DNA from: Saprospiraceae bacterium
GTDB taxonomy: Bacteria > Bacteroidota > Bacteroidia > Chitinophagales > Saprospiraceae
Length of the DNA stretch: 61,001 nucleotides
Assembly (NCBI GenBank): GCA_020437105.1
Contig: JAGQWR010000064.1
Location: 1-61,001 of the forward strand
Reading direction: 5' to 3'
Shown here: one piece after another, positions 33,693 to 41,078 of the stretch
How positions within the stretch are numbered: the stretch's first letter is position 1
How the letters are laid out: each line of letters starts with the position of its first letter
Position numbers and translations under genes: made by a program
The notes under the pieces: model-generated
Databases searched by the model: none
The model's input: only the letters and a program-made list of their open reading frames with translations
Told to the model about the DNA's origin: nothing

Positions 33693-33719
33693 CTCGTTTG
33701 ATATTTTATTTAATCCCTG

Positions 33720-34757
33720 TTAAGGATTAACAGGTAATAGGTTCAATCCTGTTTTTTCATCAAGTGCGAACATCAGGTTCATGTTTTGAACTGCCTGTCC
33801 GGATGCTCCTTTAACTAAATTATCAATAACACTAATAATAATAATCATGTTTGTACGTGCATCATAACTGACATGCAAATCGCAGTAGTTACTTCCCCGG
33901 ACATCCTTAATGGAGGGAAGCTGTCTGCGCAATCGGACAAAGGGCGCATCGGCGTAAAAGTCATGATAAATTGTACCTAATTTTTCCGCATCCAGGATGC
34001 CGAGCGGACGTACATATATGGTTGTTAAAATGCCGCGATCGACGGGCAGTAAATGGGGGGTGAACTGAACCATTGTTTCTTTACCTGACAGTTGATCGAG
34101 GATATTCTGAATTTCAATGGTATGTCGGTGATTTTTAAGACCGTAAGCCTTAAAATTATCATTTACATTAGAATATAAATTGACAGGTTTTGATTTAACA
34201 CCCGCCCCAGTAACCCCAGATTTTGAGTCGATAATAATTGGATTGGTTTCCACCAGCTGACTGGACATTAAAGGGGCTAAGCCCAGAATCGCACTCGTTG
34301 GAAAACAGCCGGGATTGGCAACTAATTTGGCCATTTTAATTTTATCGCAAAACAGTTCCGGTATCCCGAAAATAGCATTCTTAATTCCTTCCGGATAGAC
34401 ATGATCCATCTGATACCACTGTTTATAATTAACAGCGCTATTTAATCTGAAATCGCCTGAAAGATCCACTATCTTAAAAGGATAGTCATGGAATTTTTTT
34501 ACAAAATCCATTGATACACCATGCGGAAGGGCCAAAAAAACCAAATCAAGGTCAAACGCCTCAATTTGATTTATAGAAATTAATTTTTGATCTTCAATGT
34601 CTTGAAAAAAGGGATGTACATCCGAAAACCGCTCACCCGTCCGACTTTCGGACGTAATTAGACTTATTTCAACAGCAGGATGATTTTTAAGTATTCGTAC
34701 CAATTCCGAACCGGTATATCCTGTCGCTCCAATTATTCCTATTTTTTTCTTAGTCAT
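33720..34757 (-). CDS. argC: N-acetyl-gamma-glutamyl-phosphate reductase
   Basis: ArgC, 345 residues. It reduces N-acetylglutamyl phosphate with NADPH. The Rossmann motif GIIGATGYTGSEL is at residues ~7-19. The active-site Cys151 is in ANPGCFPT. LPHGVS and a C-terminal KGASGQAVQNMN match the family. It overlaps argD by 8 bases and precedes argJ by 27 bases, consistent with operon transcription. Confidence 0.96.
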   Translation of the reverse strand: MTKKKIGIIGATGYTGSELVRILKNHPAVEISLITSESRTGERFSDVHPFFQDIEDQKLISINQIEAFDLDLVFLALPHGVSMDFVKKFHDYPFKIVDLSGDFRLNSAVNYKQWYQMDHVYPEGIKNAIFGIPELFCDKIKMAKLVANPGCFPTSAILGLAPLMSSQLVETNPIIIDSKSGVTGAGVKSKPVNLYSNVNDNFKAYGLKNHRHTIEIQNILDQLSGKETMVQFTPHLLPVDRGILTTIYVRPLGILDAEKLGTIYHDFYADAPFVRLRRQLPSIKDVRGSNYCDLHVSYDARTNMIIIISVIDNLVKGASGQAVQNMNLMFALDEKTGLNLLPVNP

Positions 34758-35943
34758 TAATTGTCATTTCGTTATACGATTCCTGAATGGCTTCAACAAC
34801 CTTCTTTAAATCAGTTAAAGGAATATTCAGGGCAGGTACCAGCCTAAGCACATTATTGGCTGTTGCATTTGCGAGTACCCCTTTTTCAAGCATTTTAGCC
34901 ACCAGAGGTTTGGTTTCAAAATCAAATACAATACCCAGCATAAGCCCTTTGCCCCGGATTTCTTTTAAATGAGGAATCTTAAGGTTTTTGATTTCATTTC
35001 GAAACCATTTTTCTTTTTGTACAACCCCCTCAAGCAGATTTTCGGCTTCAATAACCTCTAATACGGCTAATGATGCTGCACAGACGAGGGGGTTTCCCCC
35101 AAATGTTGAACCATGGTCACCATATTCCATTGCGGAGCTTACCTTTTCAGAAGAGAGGATCGCTCCCACAGGCACGCCTCCTCCTAAACCTTTGGCAAGT
35201 GCCATGATGTCAGGCTGAACGTCAAAATGATCTTTGGCAAACATTTTCCCGGTCCGTCCAATCCCACATTGAATCTCATCAAAAATCAAGACAATATTTT
35301 CTTTAGTGCAAAATGCTCTAAGGTCCTTCAGAAAGGAGGCACTTGCCACATTAATTCCACCTTCCCCCTGAATGGGTTCAATTAGGATAGCAGCTGTTTC
35401 TGTTGATGTAGCTCGTTTTACAGCATCTAAATCATTGAAAGGCACACTTTTAAATCCGGCTGGTATGGGTTCAAATCCCTTTTGTATTTTGATTTTACCT
35501 GTAGCTATGGTGGCCAATGTGCGGCCGTGGAAGGATTTATCGAACGAAATAATTTCTCCACCACGACCAATACTATGTGCATATTTTCGAGCTATTTTCA
35601 TAGCTCCTTCAACGGATTCTGCGCCACTATTTGTAAAAAAAATTCGATCCAGCCCCGAAAGGGCAATCAATTTTTTTGAAAGCATGGCTTGAGGTACGCT
35701 TAAATAGAAATTTGATATTTGAAGCAATTTACCTGCCTGTTTCCGGATGGCTCCTACTAATGTTGGATGATTATGCCCCAGTACATTTACGGCAATACCC
35801 GCAAGTGCATCGATATACTCCTTGCCCTCTACGTCCCAAACATGGGAACCTTCGCCTTTAACCATTGTTATCGGAAAGCGCACGAAAGTTTGGAGGTATT
35901 GTGCTTTATCTAACTCCCACAAAGTACTATTGCTATATTCCAT
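34750..35943 (-). CDS. argD: Acetylornithine aminotransferase
   Basis: ArgD, 397 residues, a class III PLP aminotransferase that converts N-acetylglutamate semialdehyde to N-acetylornithine. FTNSGAESVEGAMKIAR (residues ~103-119) binds the PLP phosphate, Asp222 (FDEIQCGIGRTG) contacts the pyridine nitrogen, and Lys251 (ALAKGLGGGVP) forms the Schiff base. It sits between argB and argC in the operon. Related enzymes for ornithine or succinylornithine look similar, but the context makes the acetyl pathway clear. Confidence 0.95.
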   Translation of the reverse strand: MEYSNSTLWELDKAQYLQTFVRFPITMVKGEGSHVWDVEGKEYIDALAGIAVNVLGHNHPTLVGAIRKQAGKLLQISNFYLSVPQAMLSKKLIALSGLDRIFFTNSGAESVEGAMKIARKYAHSIGRGGEIISFDKSFHGRTLATIATGKIKIQKGFEPIPAGFKSVPFNDLDAVKRATSTETAAILIEPIQGEGGINVASASFLKDLRAFCTKENIVLIFDEIQCGIGRTGKMFAKDHFDVQPDIMALAKGLGGGVPVGAILSSEKVSSAMEYGDHGSTFGGNPLVCAASLAVLEVIEAENLLEGVVQKEKWFRNEIKNLKIPHLKEIRGKGLMLGIVFDFETKPLVAKMLEKGVLANATANNVLRLVPALNIPLTDLKKVVEAIQESYNEMTIND

Positions 35944-35954
35944 AGGCTACTTGT

Positions 35955-36773
35955 TTATTTAATGATTAATGTGCCGACCGACTCGCTATTTACGGCGGCT
36001 ACATGTTCCGGTTTTGTGCCGTTTATGATCTTAGCTCTTAGAGCACCATTATTAATGGCTGATTCACAGGCTTCCACTTTGGGGATCATTCCGCCTTGTA
36101 TAGTCTCATCTGCTTTCAAGGTCTGGAGCCCCGCAAATGTTATTTTCCGGATAATGGATGTAGGATCGTTTTTATCTTTCAACAAACCGTCCACATCAGT
36201 CAGAATTATAAATTGTTCGGCTTGTAAAGCGCCCGCTAAGTAGCCGGCAAAAGTATCGCCATTAATATTGTAGCCTTTGCCACCTTCATCTGCACCAATG
36301 CATGCCACTACTGGTGTAAAACCGTTTTTGAGCAATTGGATTAGCAGGCTGGGGTTTACTTTCGAAACAGTACCCACCAAGCCTAAATCAACTTCTTTTA
36401 AACTGCCGTCAGATTCCTGATGGTGTTCTCTTTTATGAGCCATTACTGTTTTACCGTCCCGGCCTGATATCCCAACAGCGCTAAAACCCATACTATTTAT
36501 GGAGGATACCAAATCGCTATTCACCTGTCCTTTTAATACCATTTCGATATATTTAAATGCTTCCGGGCTTGTATATCGTTGACCGTCAATAAATCTGGAT
36601 GGAAGATTAACGCGGTCCAGCATTTCCTTTATAAAGGGGCCACCACCGTGGGAAATGACTAAGTCGTACCCTTCCTTTTTTAGGGATAAAATAGTGGCCA
36701 ATATCTTTTTTTTAACAGCGTTATCAGTCATGGCATTTCCGCCATATTTAAATAGTAAAAGAGGTTTTTTCAT
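35955..36773 (-). CDS. argB: Acetylglutamate kinase
   Basis: ArgB, 272 residues, an amino-acid-kinase-family enzyme that phosphorylates N-acetylglutamate. It has FKYGGNAM at the N terminus (the nucleotide-contact Lys and Gly-Gly), VISHGGGPF (substrate loop), FTPVVACIG and YNINGDTFAGYLAGAL. I chose the ATG at 36773 (MKKPLLLFKYGG), which is the normal family start. An upstream start in the same frame would run into the adjacent MITE. It is the first gene of the arg operon, and only 15 bases separate its start codon from that element. Confidence 0.95.
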   Translation of the reverse strand: MKKPLLLFKYGGNAMTDNAVKKKILATILSLKKEGYDLVISHGGGPFIKEMLDRVNLPSRFIDGQRYTSPEAFKYIEMVLKGQVNSDLVSSINSMGFSAVGISGRDGKTVMAHKREHHQESDGSLKEVDLGLVGTVSKVNPSLLIQLLKNGFTPVVACIGADEGGKGYNINGDTFAGYLAGALQAEQFIILTDVDGLLKDKNDPTSIIRKITFAGLQTLKADETIQGGMIPKVEACESAINNGALRAKIINGTKPEHVAAVNSESVGTLIIK

Positions 36774-36788
36774 CTTAATAAGGTAAAC

Positions 36789-36975
36789 TATACCCAAACG
36801 AAAGTAATTAGGGCTTTTTATCTTTTTCTTTTTACGTCCTACTTCGTTAAAACCCCGATAGCTATCGGGGCGCCATAGCTACCCCGATAATTATCGGGGA
36901 TGCCTGCGTTTTTTGCCTTGTAGGCCAAAAAAATAAAGTTGCTAAAATTTCCCAAACCACTTTCGTTTGGGTATA
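36789..36975. mobile_element. MITE-like element with 17-bp perfect terminal inverted repeats
   Basis: TATACCCAAACGAAAGT (36789-36805) is perfectly inverted at 36959-36975. The 187-base element has no open reading frame. Its interior holds two perfect 18-base palindromes, CCCCGATAGCTATCGGGG (36853-36870) and CCCCGATAATTATCGGGG (36882-36899). The terminal TA on each side is consistent with a TA target duplication, as for IS630/Tc1-type elements, but this is not proven. It lies immediately upstream of argB, so any argB promoter must be inside it or beyond it. Confidence 0.7.
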
Positions 36976-37187
36976 TAGATTGACTACTATTTTTTACGGG
37001 TATTTATTGCCAATGTAAATCTTGTATTACCCTATAACTCTTTCCTCCTGGGGATGTTCACTTTTAATGGCAATCAATATGATTCCAGGTAGATGAAATA
37101 GTCTAAATTGGAAAATTATTGTCGTATTTTTGATATGGGGATAACCACCTCAATTTATTGTGTATCCAATACTTTAAAAGTGATCGA

Positions 37188-37991
37188 ATGATAAGAACAA
37201 TAAAAGAAACCGAAATAGCGGGGTTAAACAGGCTTACACCACCTGATTGGAACTACGATTACGAAGTCTTTTTGAATGACTTCCTGCCGCATGATTATTT
37301 TCATGCTTTTGTCCTGATTTTGGAAAACAGAATAGTAGGAACAGGGAATGTGTTTGTAAAAGGTAAGATTGGATGGCTTGCTAATATTATAGTTGAAAAA
37401 GACTTTAGGGGAAAGGGCCTGGGCTTTGAAATGACAAAATTTCTTGTTGATTTTTTAGACAGGAAAGGTTGTGAGACTCAATTGTTGATCGCTACCGAAC
37501 TGGGTGAACCGGTCTATAGGAAGATTGGATTTAAAAAAGTGACTGTTTATCAATCTTTTGATTCAGAAGTTGATCAGGATTTTAACGATACAAGTTCGAT
37601 ACGAAAGTTAGTATATTCGGATTTGAATAGTGTATGCAACCTTGATTTGCAGGCAAACGCGGAGGATCGGGCACATTTGATTGAAAAGCATTTTGAAACA
37701 GGGATGGGGTACTTTAATTCGGATAACGAATTACTTGGGTTCTATCTGCCCGCATTTGGCAGGGGATTAGTTATCTCCAAAGACAAACAAGTCGGAAAGG
37801 TACTATTGAAATTAAAACATTCGGAAAAAGGAAAAAGAACTTTGCTGCCTATTGACAATCAGGAGGGTATGGAATTTCTGGAACATTTTGGATTAAAGAA
37901 GGGATTTCAGTTCTCCAGAATGATTTTGGGGAAAACAAACAACTGGAATCCGGAGTATATTTTTTCTTATGGAAGTGGATATTGTGGATAG
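37188..37991 (+). CDS. GNAT acetyltransferase with tandem domains
   Basis: A 268-residue protein. Residues ~40-130 form a GNAT N-acetyltransferase domain: strand IVGTGNVFVKGKIGWLANIIVEKDFRGKGLGFEM with the acetyl-CoA pyrophosphate loop (R-G-K-G-L-G), then EPVYRKIGFKKV. The second half (~145-260) looks like the YitH-type second GNAT domain (LLGFYLPAFGRGLVISKD...EFLEHFGLKKGFQFSRM). The acyl acceptor is unknown. The ATG at 37188 is preferred to an upstream TTG. The gene lies beyond the MITE, divergent from the arg operon. Confidence 0.85.
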   Translation: MIRTIKETEIAGLNRLTPPDWNYDYEVFLNDFLPHDYFHAFVLILENRIVGTGNVFVKGKIGWLANIIVEKDFRGKGLGFEMTKFLVDFLDRKGCETQLLIATELGEPVYRKIGFKKVTVYQSFDSEVDQDFNDTSSIRKLVYSDLNSVCNLDLQANAEDRAHLIEKHFETGMGYFNSDNELLGFYLPAFGRGLVISKDKQVGKVLLKLKHSEKGKRTLLPIDNQEGMEFLEHFGLKKGFQFSRMILGKTNNWNPEYIFSYGSGYCG

Positions 37992-38055
37992 GCTATTTGG
38001 TATGTTGAAACCTAAAACTGAAATGGGAAGAATTTCTTTGTTGAAATTAAGAGTA

Positions 38056-38071
38056 TTTTTTTGGGGGGGGG
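38056..38071. repeat. T7G9 homopolymer tract ahead of a small exported protein
   Basis: Seven T (38056-38062) are followed by nine G (38063-38071), ending 13 bases before the ATG at 38085. Such tracts are prone to slipped-strand mispairing. A TTG start at 38061 is in frame with the gene through the present G9 length, so a change of one base would move that start out of frame or alter promoter spacing. Confidence 0.6.
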
Positions 38072-38084
38072 AAAGTATGCTATA

Positions 38085-38600
38085 ATGAAAAAATTAATTT
38101 TCCTTATCCTTCTGCTGTTTGTTAATGCCAGAATAATAGCTCAACCTTCCTATGATACAAGGATTGCTTTTGTTTTGCGTGACGAAAATAATGAAAAAAT
38201 AAATTTAGAAAGGTTTATGGAGGAATACAAACTTGCCGATGTAATGGCAAGGGTTATTCCAACTGAAGAATTAAAAGACTATCTAAGTTACAATGAAAAA
38301 TATGGCTATTTTCTTTTAGATATTGAAACAATTGGACCAAGGTTTTCATTTGCCTTGTACCATGATAATAGTTGGATGGTTGTCTATGTCCCTTTTAATA
38401 ATTTAGATTGTTATGCAGTAGATTTTGATTTTAGACAGGGAACTTTTCTCTTTGATTTCGATATTGAGGATAAAGAAAAAATATTCATGAATAGCAACCT
38501 GCCTTATTATGTGATTGATCGTATTAGGTGGAAAAAGCAAAGGAAAAGATGGTTAAAGAGCGAATACGCTACTGATGATACTTACAATGAATTAAAATAA
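38085..38600 (+). CDS. Small exported protein of unknown function
   Basis: A 171-residue protein with a signal peptide (residues 1-~20, MKKLIFLILLLFVNARIIAQ). The mature part is acidic and rich in aromatic residues (YHDNSWMVVYVPF, DFDFRQGTFLFDFDIED). I do not recognise a family. The ATG at 38085 is chosen for the signal peptide. It lies just after a T7G9 tract that may modulate expression. Confidence 0.65.
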   Translation: MKKLIFLILLLFVNARIIAQPSYDTRIAFVLRDENNEKINLERFMEEYKLADVMARVIPTEELKDYLSYNEKYGYFLLDIETIGPRFSFALYHDNSWMVVYVPFNNLDCYAVDFDFRQGTFLFDFDIEDKEKIFMNSNLPYYVIDRIRWKKQRKRWLKSEYATDDTYNELK

Positions 38601-38616
38601 CAGTTGAATAAATAAG

Positions 38617-38645
38617 CTATGCCCAAACCACTTTGATTCGGTATA
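38617..38645. repeat. Dispersed ~30-bp repeat (second copy)
   Basis: A sequence starting CTATGCCCAAACCACTTT and ending TTCGGTATA, close to the copy at 28776-28805. It begins 17 bases after the preceding gene's stop. The remaining 190 bases to the next gene hold a 40-codon frame (38678-38800) without recognisable features, which I do not call. Confidence 0.6.
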
Positions 38646-38835
38646 AATGTGTGTTTGAAATTTTAACTGCACCAAGGATGTTAGAAATTGTAAGATATTT
38701 GGCTACTCTCAAATCGGAAAATGTCCTTGAAAAGAATATAAAAAGAGCCATTAACTTTTTAAATGGCAAAGAAAGATTCATTGGCAGAGATAAACCATAA
38801 GTTAGTGTTGTCGATGGTTCTAACATTTCATTAAA

Positions 38836-39333
38836 ATGAAAAAAAAGAATAACATAAAACTGAATTTAACGGCAGCGGAGAAAAAAAAACTCCGACTCAA
38901 AAAGTTCAAAATCGGTGATATCCCAGGATTATCTATTAATGAACTAGAACTAATTCTGGAGGTACCCTTTTTGCGGGCAAGAGAATTACATGCTTTAGCA
39001 GAATTCCAGGTTGTACCATCTGTAGGTATTCGGTTTGCGGAGGACTTGGTTTTTTTAGGTTATTATTCCTTAGATGAGTTGAAAACAAAGGATGGCGCAA
39101 AATTGGTGGAGGAGTATGAGATAAAAAAGGGATATTGGGTAGATTCCTGTGTGGAGGACCAATTTCGGTTAGTGGTGCATTTTGCCAATAATTATGGGAG
39201 TACCAAAAAATGGTGGGACTTTACAGCAGAACGAAAGAAATACCGCCTGGAGCATGGGTATCCGGCTACCAGGCCTGTCACTCCCTGGATTGAGGTGATA
39301 GAAATAAAAAGAAAAAATCCAGTAAAGCAATGA
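38836..39333 (+). CDS. Cdd1-like helix-hairpin-helix protein
   Basis: A 165-residue protein of the Cdd1 (pathogenicity locus) family. A helix-hairpin-helix-like core (FQVVPSVGIRFAEDLVFLGYYSLDEL) is followed by CVEDQFRLVVHFAN and the family-typical KKWWDF, then a basic tail. The HhH unit suggests nucleic-acid contact; the function of the family is unknown. It overlaps the following oxidoreductase gene by 4 bases (ATGA). Confidence 0.75.
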   Translation: MKKKNNIKLNLTAAEKKKLRLKKFKIGDIPGLSINELELILEVPFLRARELHALAEFQVVPSVGIRFAEDLVFLGYYSLDELKTKDGAKLVEEYEIKKGYWVDSCVEDQFRLVVHFANNYGSTKKWWDFTAERKKYRLEHGYPATRPVTPWIEVIEIKRKNPVKQ

Positions 39334-40298
39334 AAGCAGCAGTTACCATTAAGGCGGGAGCTCCAAGCATTATTGAAATTCAGGAAGTCCAACAGCCTGC
39401 ATTGAAGGCTGGTTGGGTACTCATCGCTGTCAAAGCATTTGGATTAAACCGGTCTGAACTATTTACCCGAAGGGGCGAGTCTCCGGGAGTTTCCTTTCCG
39501 CGCATTCAGGGAATCGAATGTGTGGGTGTCATAAAGGAAGATCCATCCGGTACTTACACGAATGGGCAACAGGTTGCAGCCATTATGGGAGGTATGGGAC
39601 GTTTCTTTGATGGCGGATATGCAGAGTATGCATTAGTTCCATTAGAAATAGTCTTTCCATTTGTTAGCCAGTTGCCCTGGGAAACCCTAGGTGCTATCCC
39701 GGAGATGTTTCAAACGGTTTCCGGTTCTTTAAATCAGGCTTTAGAAATTAAAGGAGGCGAAACTCTTTTAATTCGTGGAGGTACTTCTTCTATCGGAATG
39801 TTAGCCTGTCAATTAGCCAGGGCAAAGGGTTTGACTGTGATTTCAACAACAAGAAATCCCGAGAAAAAGCAAGCACTTACATCGAATGGTGCAGATCACG
39901 TTGTCATCGATTCTGGAACAGTTGCTGCGCAGGTAAGAGAAATCTTTCCGGAAGGGGTGCACAAGGTATTGGAACTAATCGGAACCAGGACCCTGAAGGA
40001 TTCCTTAAAGTGTATTGCGACAAAGGGAATGGTCTGTATGACAGGAATCCTGGGAAATGAATGGACAATGCATGATTTTACGCCGATGGGTGATATTCCT
40101 TCTTTAGGACGTTTAACGGTTTATATGGGAGAATCCAAAAACCTTTCTAAAAATCTTTTGCAGGACTTTATTAATGAGGTGGAGCGAGGTACAATTAAGT
40201 TAAATATTGACCGTGTTTTCAAATTGGAGGATGTACCTGTAGCACATCAATACATGGAGGATAACAAAGCAAAAGGCAAGCTCGTAGTTCTGGTTTGA
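39330..40298 (+). CDS. Quinone-oxidoreductase-like MDR protein
   Basis: A 322-residue medium-chain dehydrogenase/reductase without the structural-zinc Cys cluster, so of the quinone-oxidoreductase type. N-terminal GroES-like domain (VLIAVKAFGLNRSELFTRRGESPG ... RIQGIECVGVI), then the Rossmann region with LLIRGGTSSIGMLACQLARAKG (residues ~147-168), where an NADPH-binding G-x-S-S-I-G loop is seen. It probably reduces quinones or enones with NADPH. Translationally coupled to the Cdd1-like gene; convergent with the DtxR-type regulator. Confidence 0.9.
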   Translation: MKAAVTIKAGAPSIIEIQEVQQPALKAGWVLIAVKAFGLNRSELFTRRGESPGVSFPRIQGIECVGVIKEDPSGTYTNGQQVAAIMGGMGRFFDGGYAEYALVPLEIVFPFVSQLPWETLGAIPEMFQTVSGSLNQALEIKGGETLLIRGGTSSIGMLACQLARAKGLTVISTTRNPEKKQALTSNGADHVVIDSGTVAAQVREIFPEGVHKVLELIGTRTLKDSLKCIATKGMVCMTGILGNEWTMHDFTPMGDIPSLGRLTVYMGESKNLSKNLLQDFINEVERGTIKLNIDRVFKLEDVPVAHQYMEDNKAKGKLVVLV

Positions 40299-40311
40299 GG
40301 TAGTTAGCTTG

Positions 40312-40971
40312 TTAATTCAGGTGTTCAACAAGCAGGCTTTCGCAAATGATACGGGAAAATACTTCCGAAGCGTGTTTACCATAGGATAGCGTCATACTTC
40401 CATCAAAATGCTCTGTAGCCTTAATTTTTATTTCAGTCCCCAGTACTAATTGCCTGCTGTTTAGAAAAGTTAAAAAATTGGCTGTAGAGTGGGTTAGCGC
40501 AATCAACCTTACCTTTTCACCTGTCTTGCATTCACTGAGTTTTACGTGTGAAAGCTGGATAATTTTACCCTCTTTATCAGGTATAGGTGATCCATGTGGA
40601 TCAAATTCCGGGAAACCGAGCAGTTCATCCATTCTGTCAAACAATGCTGGTGAGTGGATGTGTTCTATTTGTTCAGCAATCTCGTGGACTTCTTCCCATC
40701 CGAAGCCCATGCGCTTTACTAAAAACATCTCGGTGAGGCGGTGTTTGCGGATTACCAGGGCAGCTTCTTTCTGGCCTTTTTTTGTGAGGGACAAGGGTTT
40801 ATATTTTTCATAGTTTACCAGTCCCTGACTTTTCAGGTTTTTGACCATACTATTCACTGTTGGCGGGCTTACACCAAGCGATTTGCTTAAATCTGAAATG
40901 CTGACCTCTCCAAGCAGGTCCGCCAGGCTATACAATGCCTTCAAATAATTTTCCTCTGTTTGTGAATACAT
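40312..40971 (-). CDS. DtxR/MntR-family metal-dependent repressor
   Basis: A 219-residue regulator. N-terminal winged HTH (VSISDLSKSLGVSPPTVNSMVKNLKSQGLV, residues ~21-50), then a metal-binding and dimerisation domain with KHRLTEMFLVKRMGF and EEVHEIAEQIEHIHSP, which supply the His/Glu ligands of the DtxR family. A FeoA/SH3-like C-terminal domain follows from ~residue 140. It should bind its operator when loaded with Mn(II) or Fe(II). It is divergent from an NRAMP transporter, and the operator at 41019-41032 lies between them, so it very likely represses that gene and possibly itself. Confidence 0.93.
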   Translation of the reverse strand: MYSQTEENYLKALYSLADLLGEVSISDLSKSLGVSPPTVNSMVKNLKSQGLVNYEKYKPLSLTKKGQKEAALVIRKHRLTEMFLVKRMGFGWEEVHEIAEQIEHIHSPALFDRMDELLGFPEFDPHGSPIPDKEGKIIQLSHVKLSECKTGEKVRLIALTHSTANFLTFLNSRQLVLGTEIKIKATEHFDGSMTLSYGKHASEVFSRIICESLLVEHLN

Positions 40972-41018
40972 GAAGCCGGATGTTTAAACAAAATTAATAT
41001 AAATCTCATGTTTTAATG

Positions 41019-41032
41019 TTAGATTAGTCTAA
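41019..41032. promoter_or_regulatory. DtxR/MntR-type operator
   Basis: TTAGATTAGTCTAA has inverted TTAGA/TCTAA arms, close to the TTAGGTTAGSCTAACCTAA operators of the DtxR family. It lies between the DtxR-type gene and the NRAMP gene. A Bacteroidota-type -7 box (TATTTTTG, 41038-41045) follows 5 bases downstream, so repressor binding would block transcription of the transporter. Confidence 0.75.
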
Positions 41033-41078
41033 TTTATTATTTTTGTTCATTGAAACCTGTTAAAAACAATCACTACGA

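Noticed and set aside
38678..38800. 40-codon frame after the dispersed repeat
   Set aside because: Too short and without features; could be a remnant, but there is nothing to support it.
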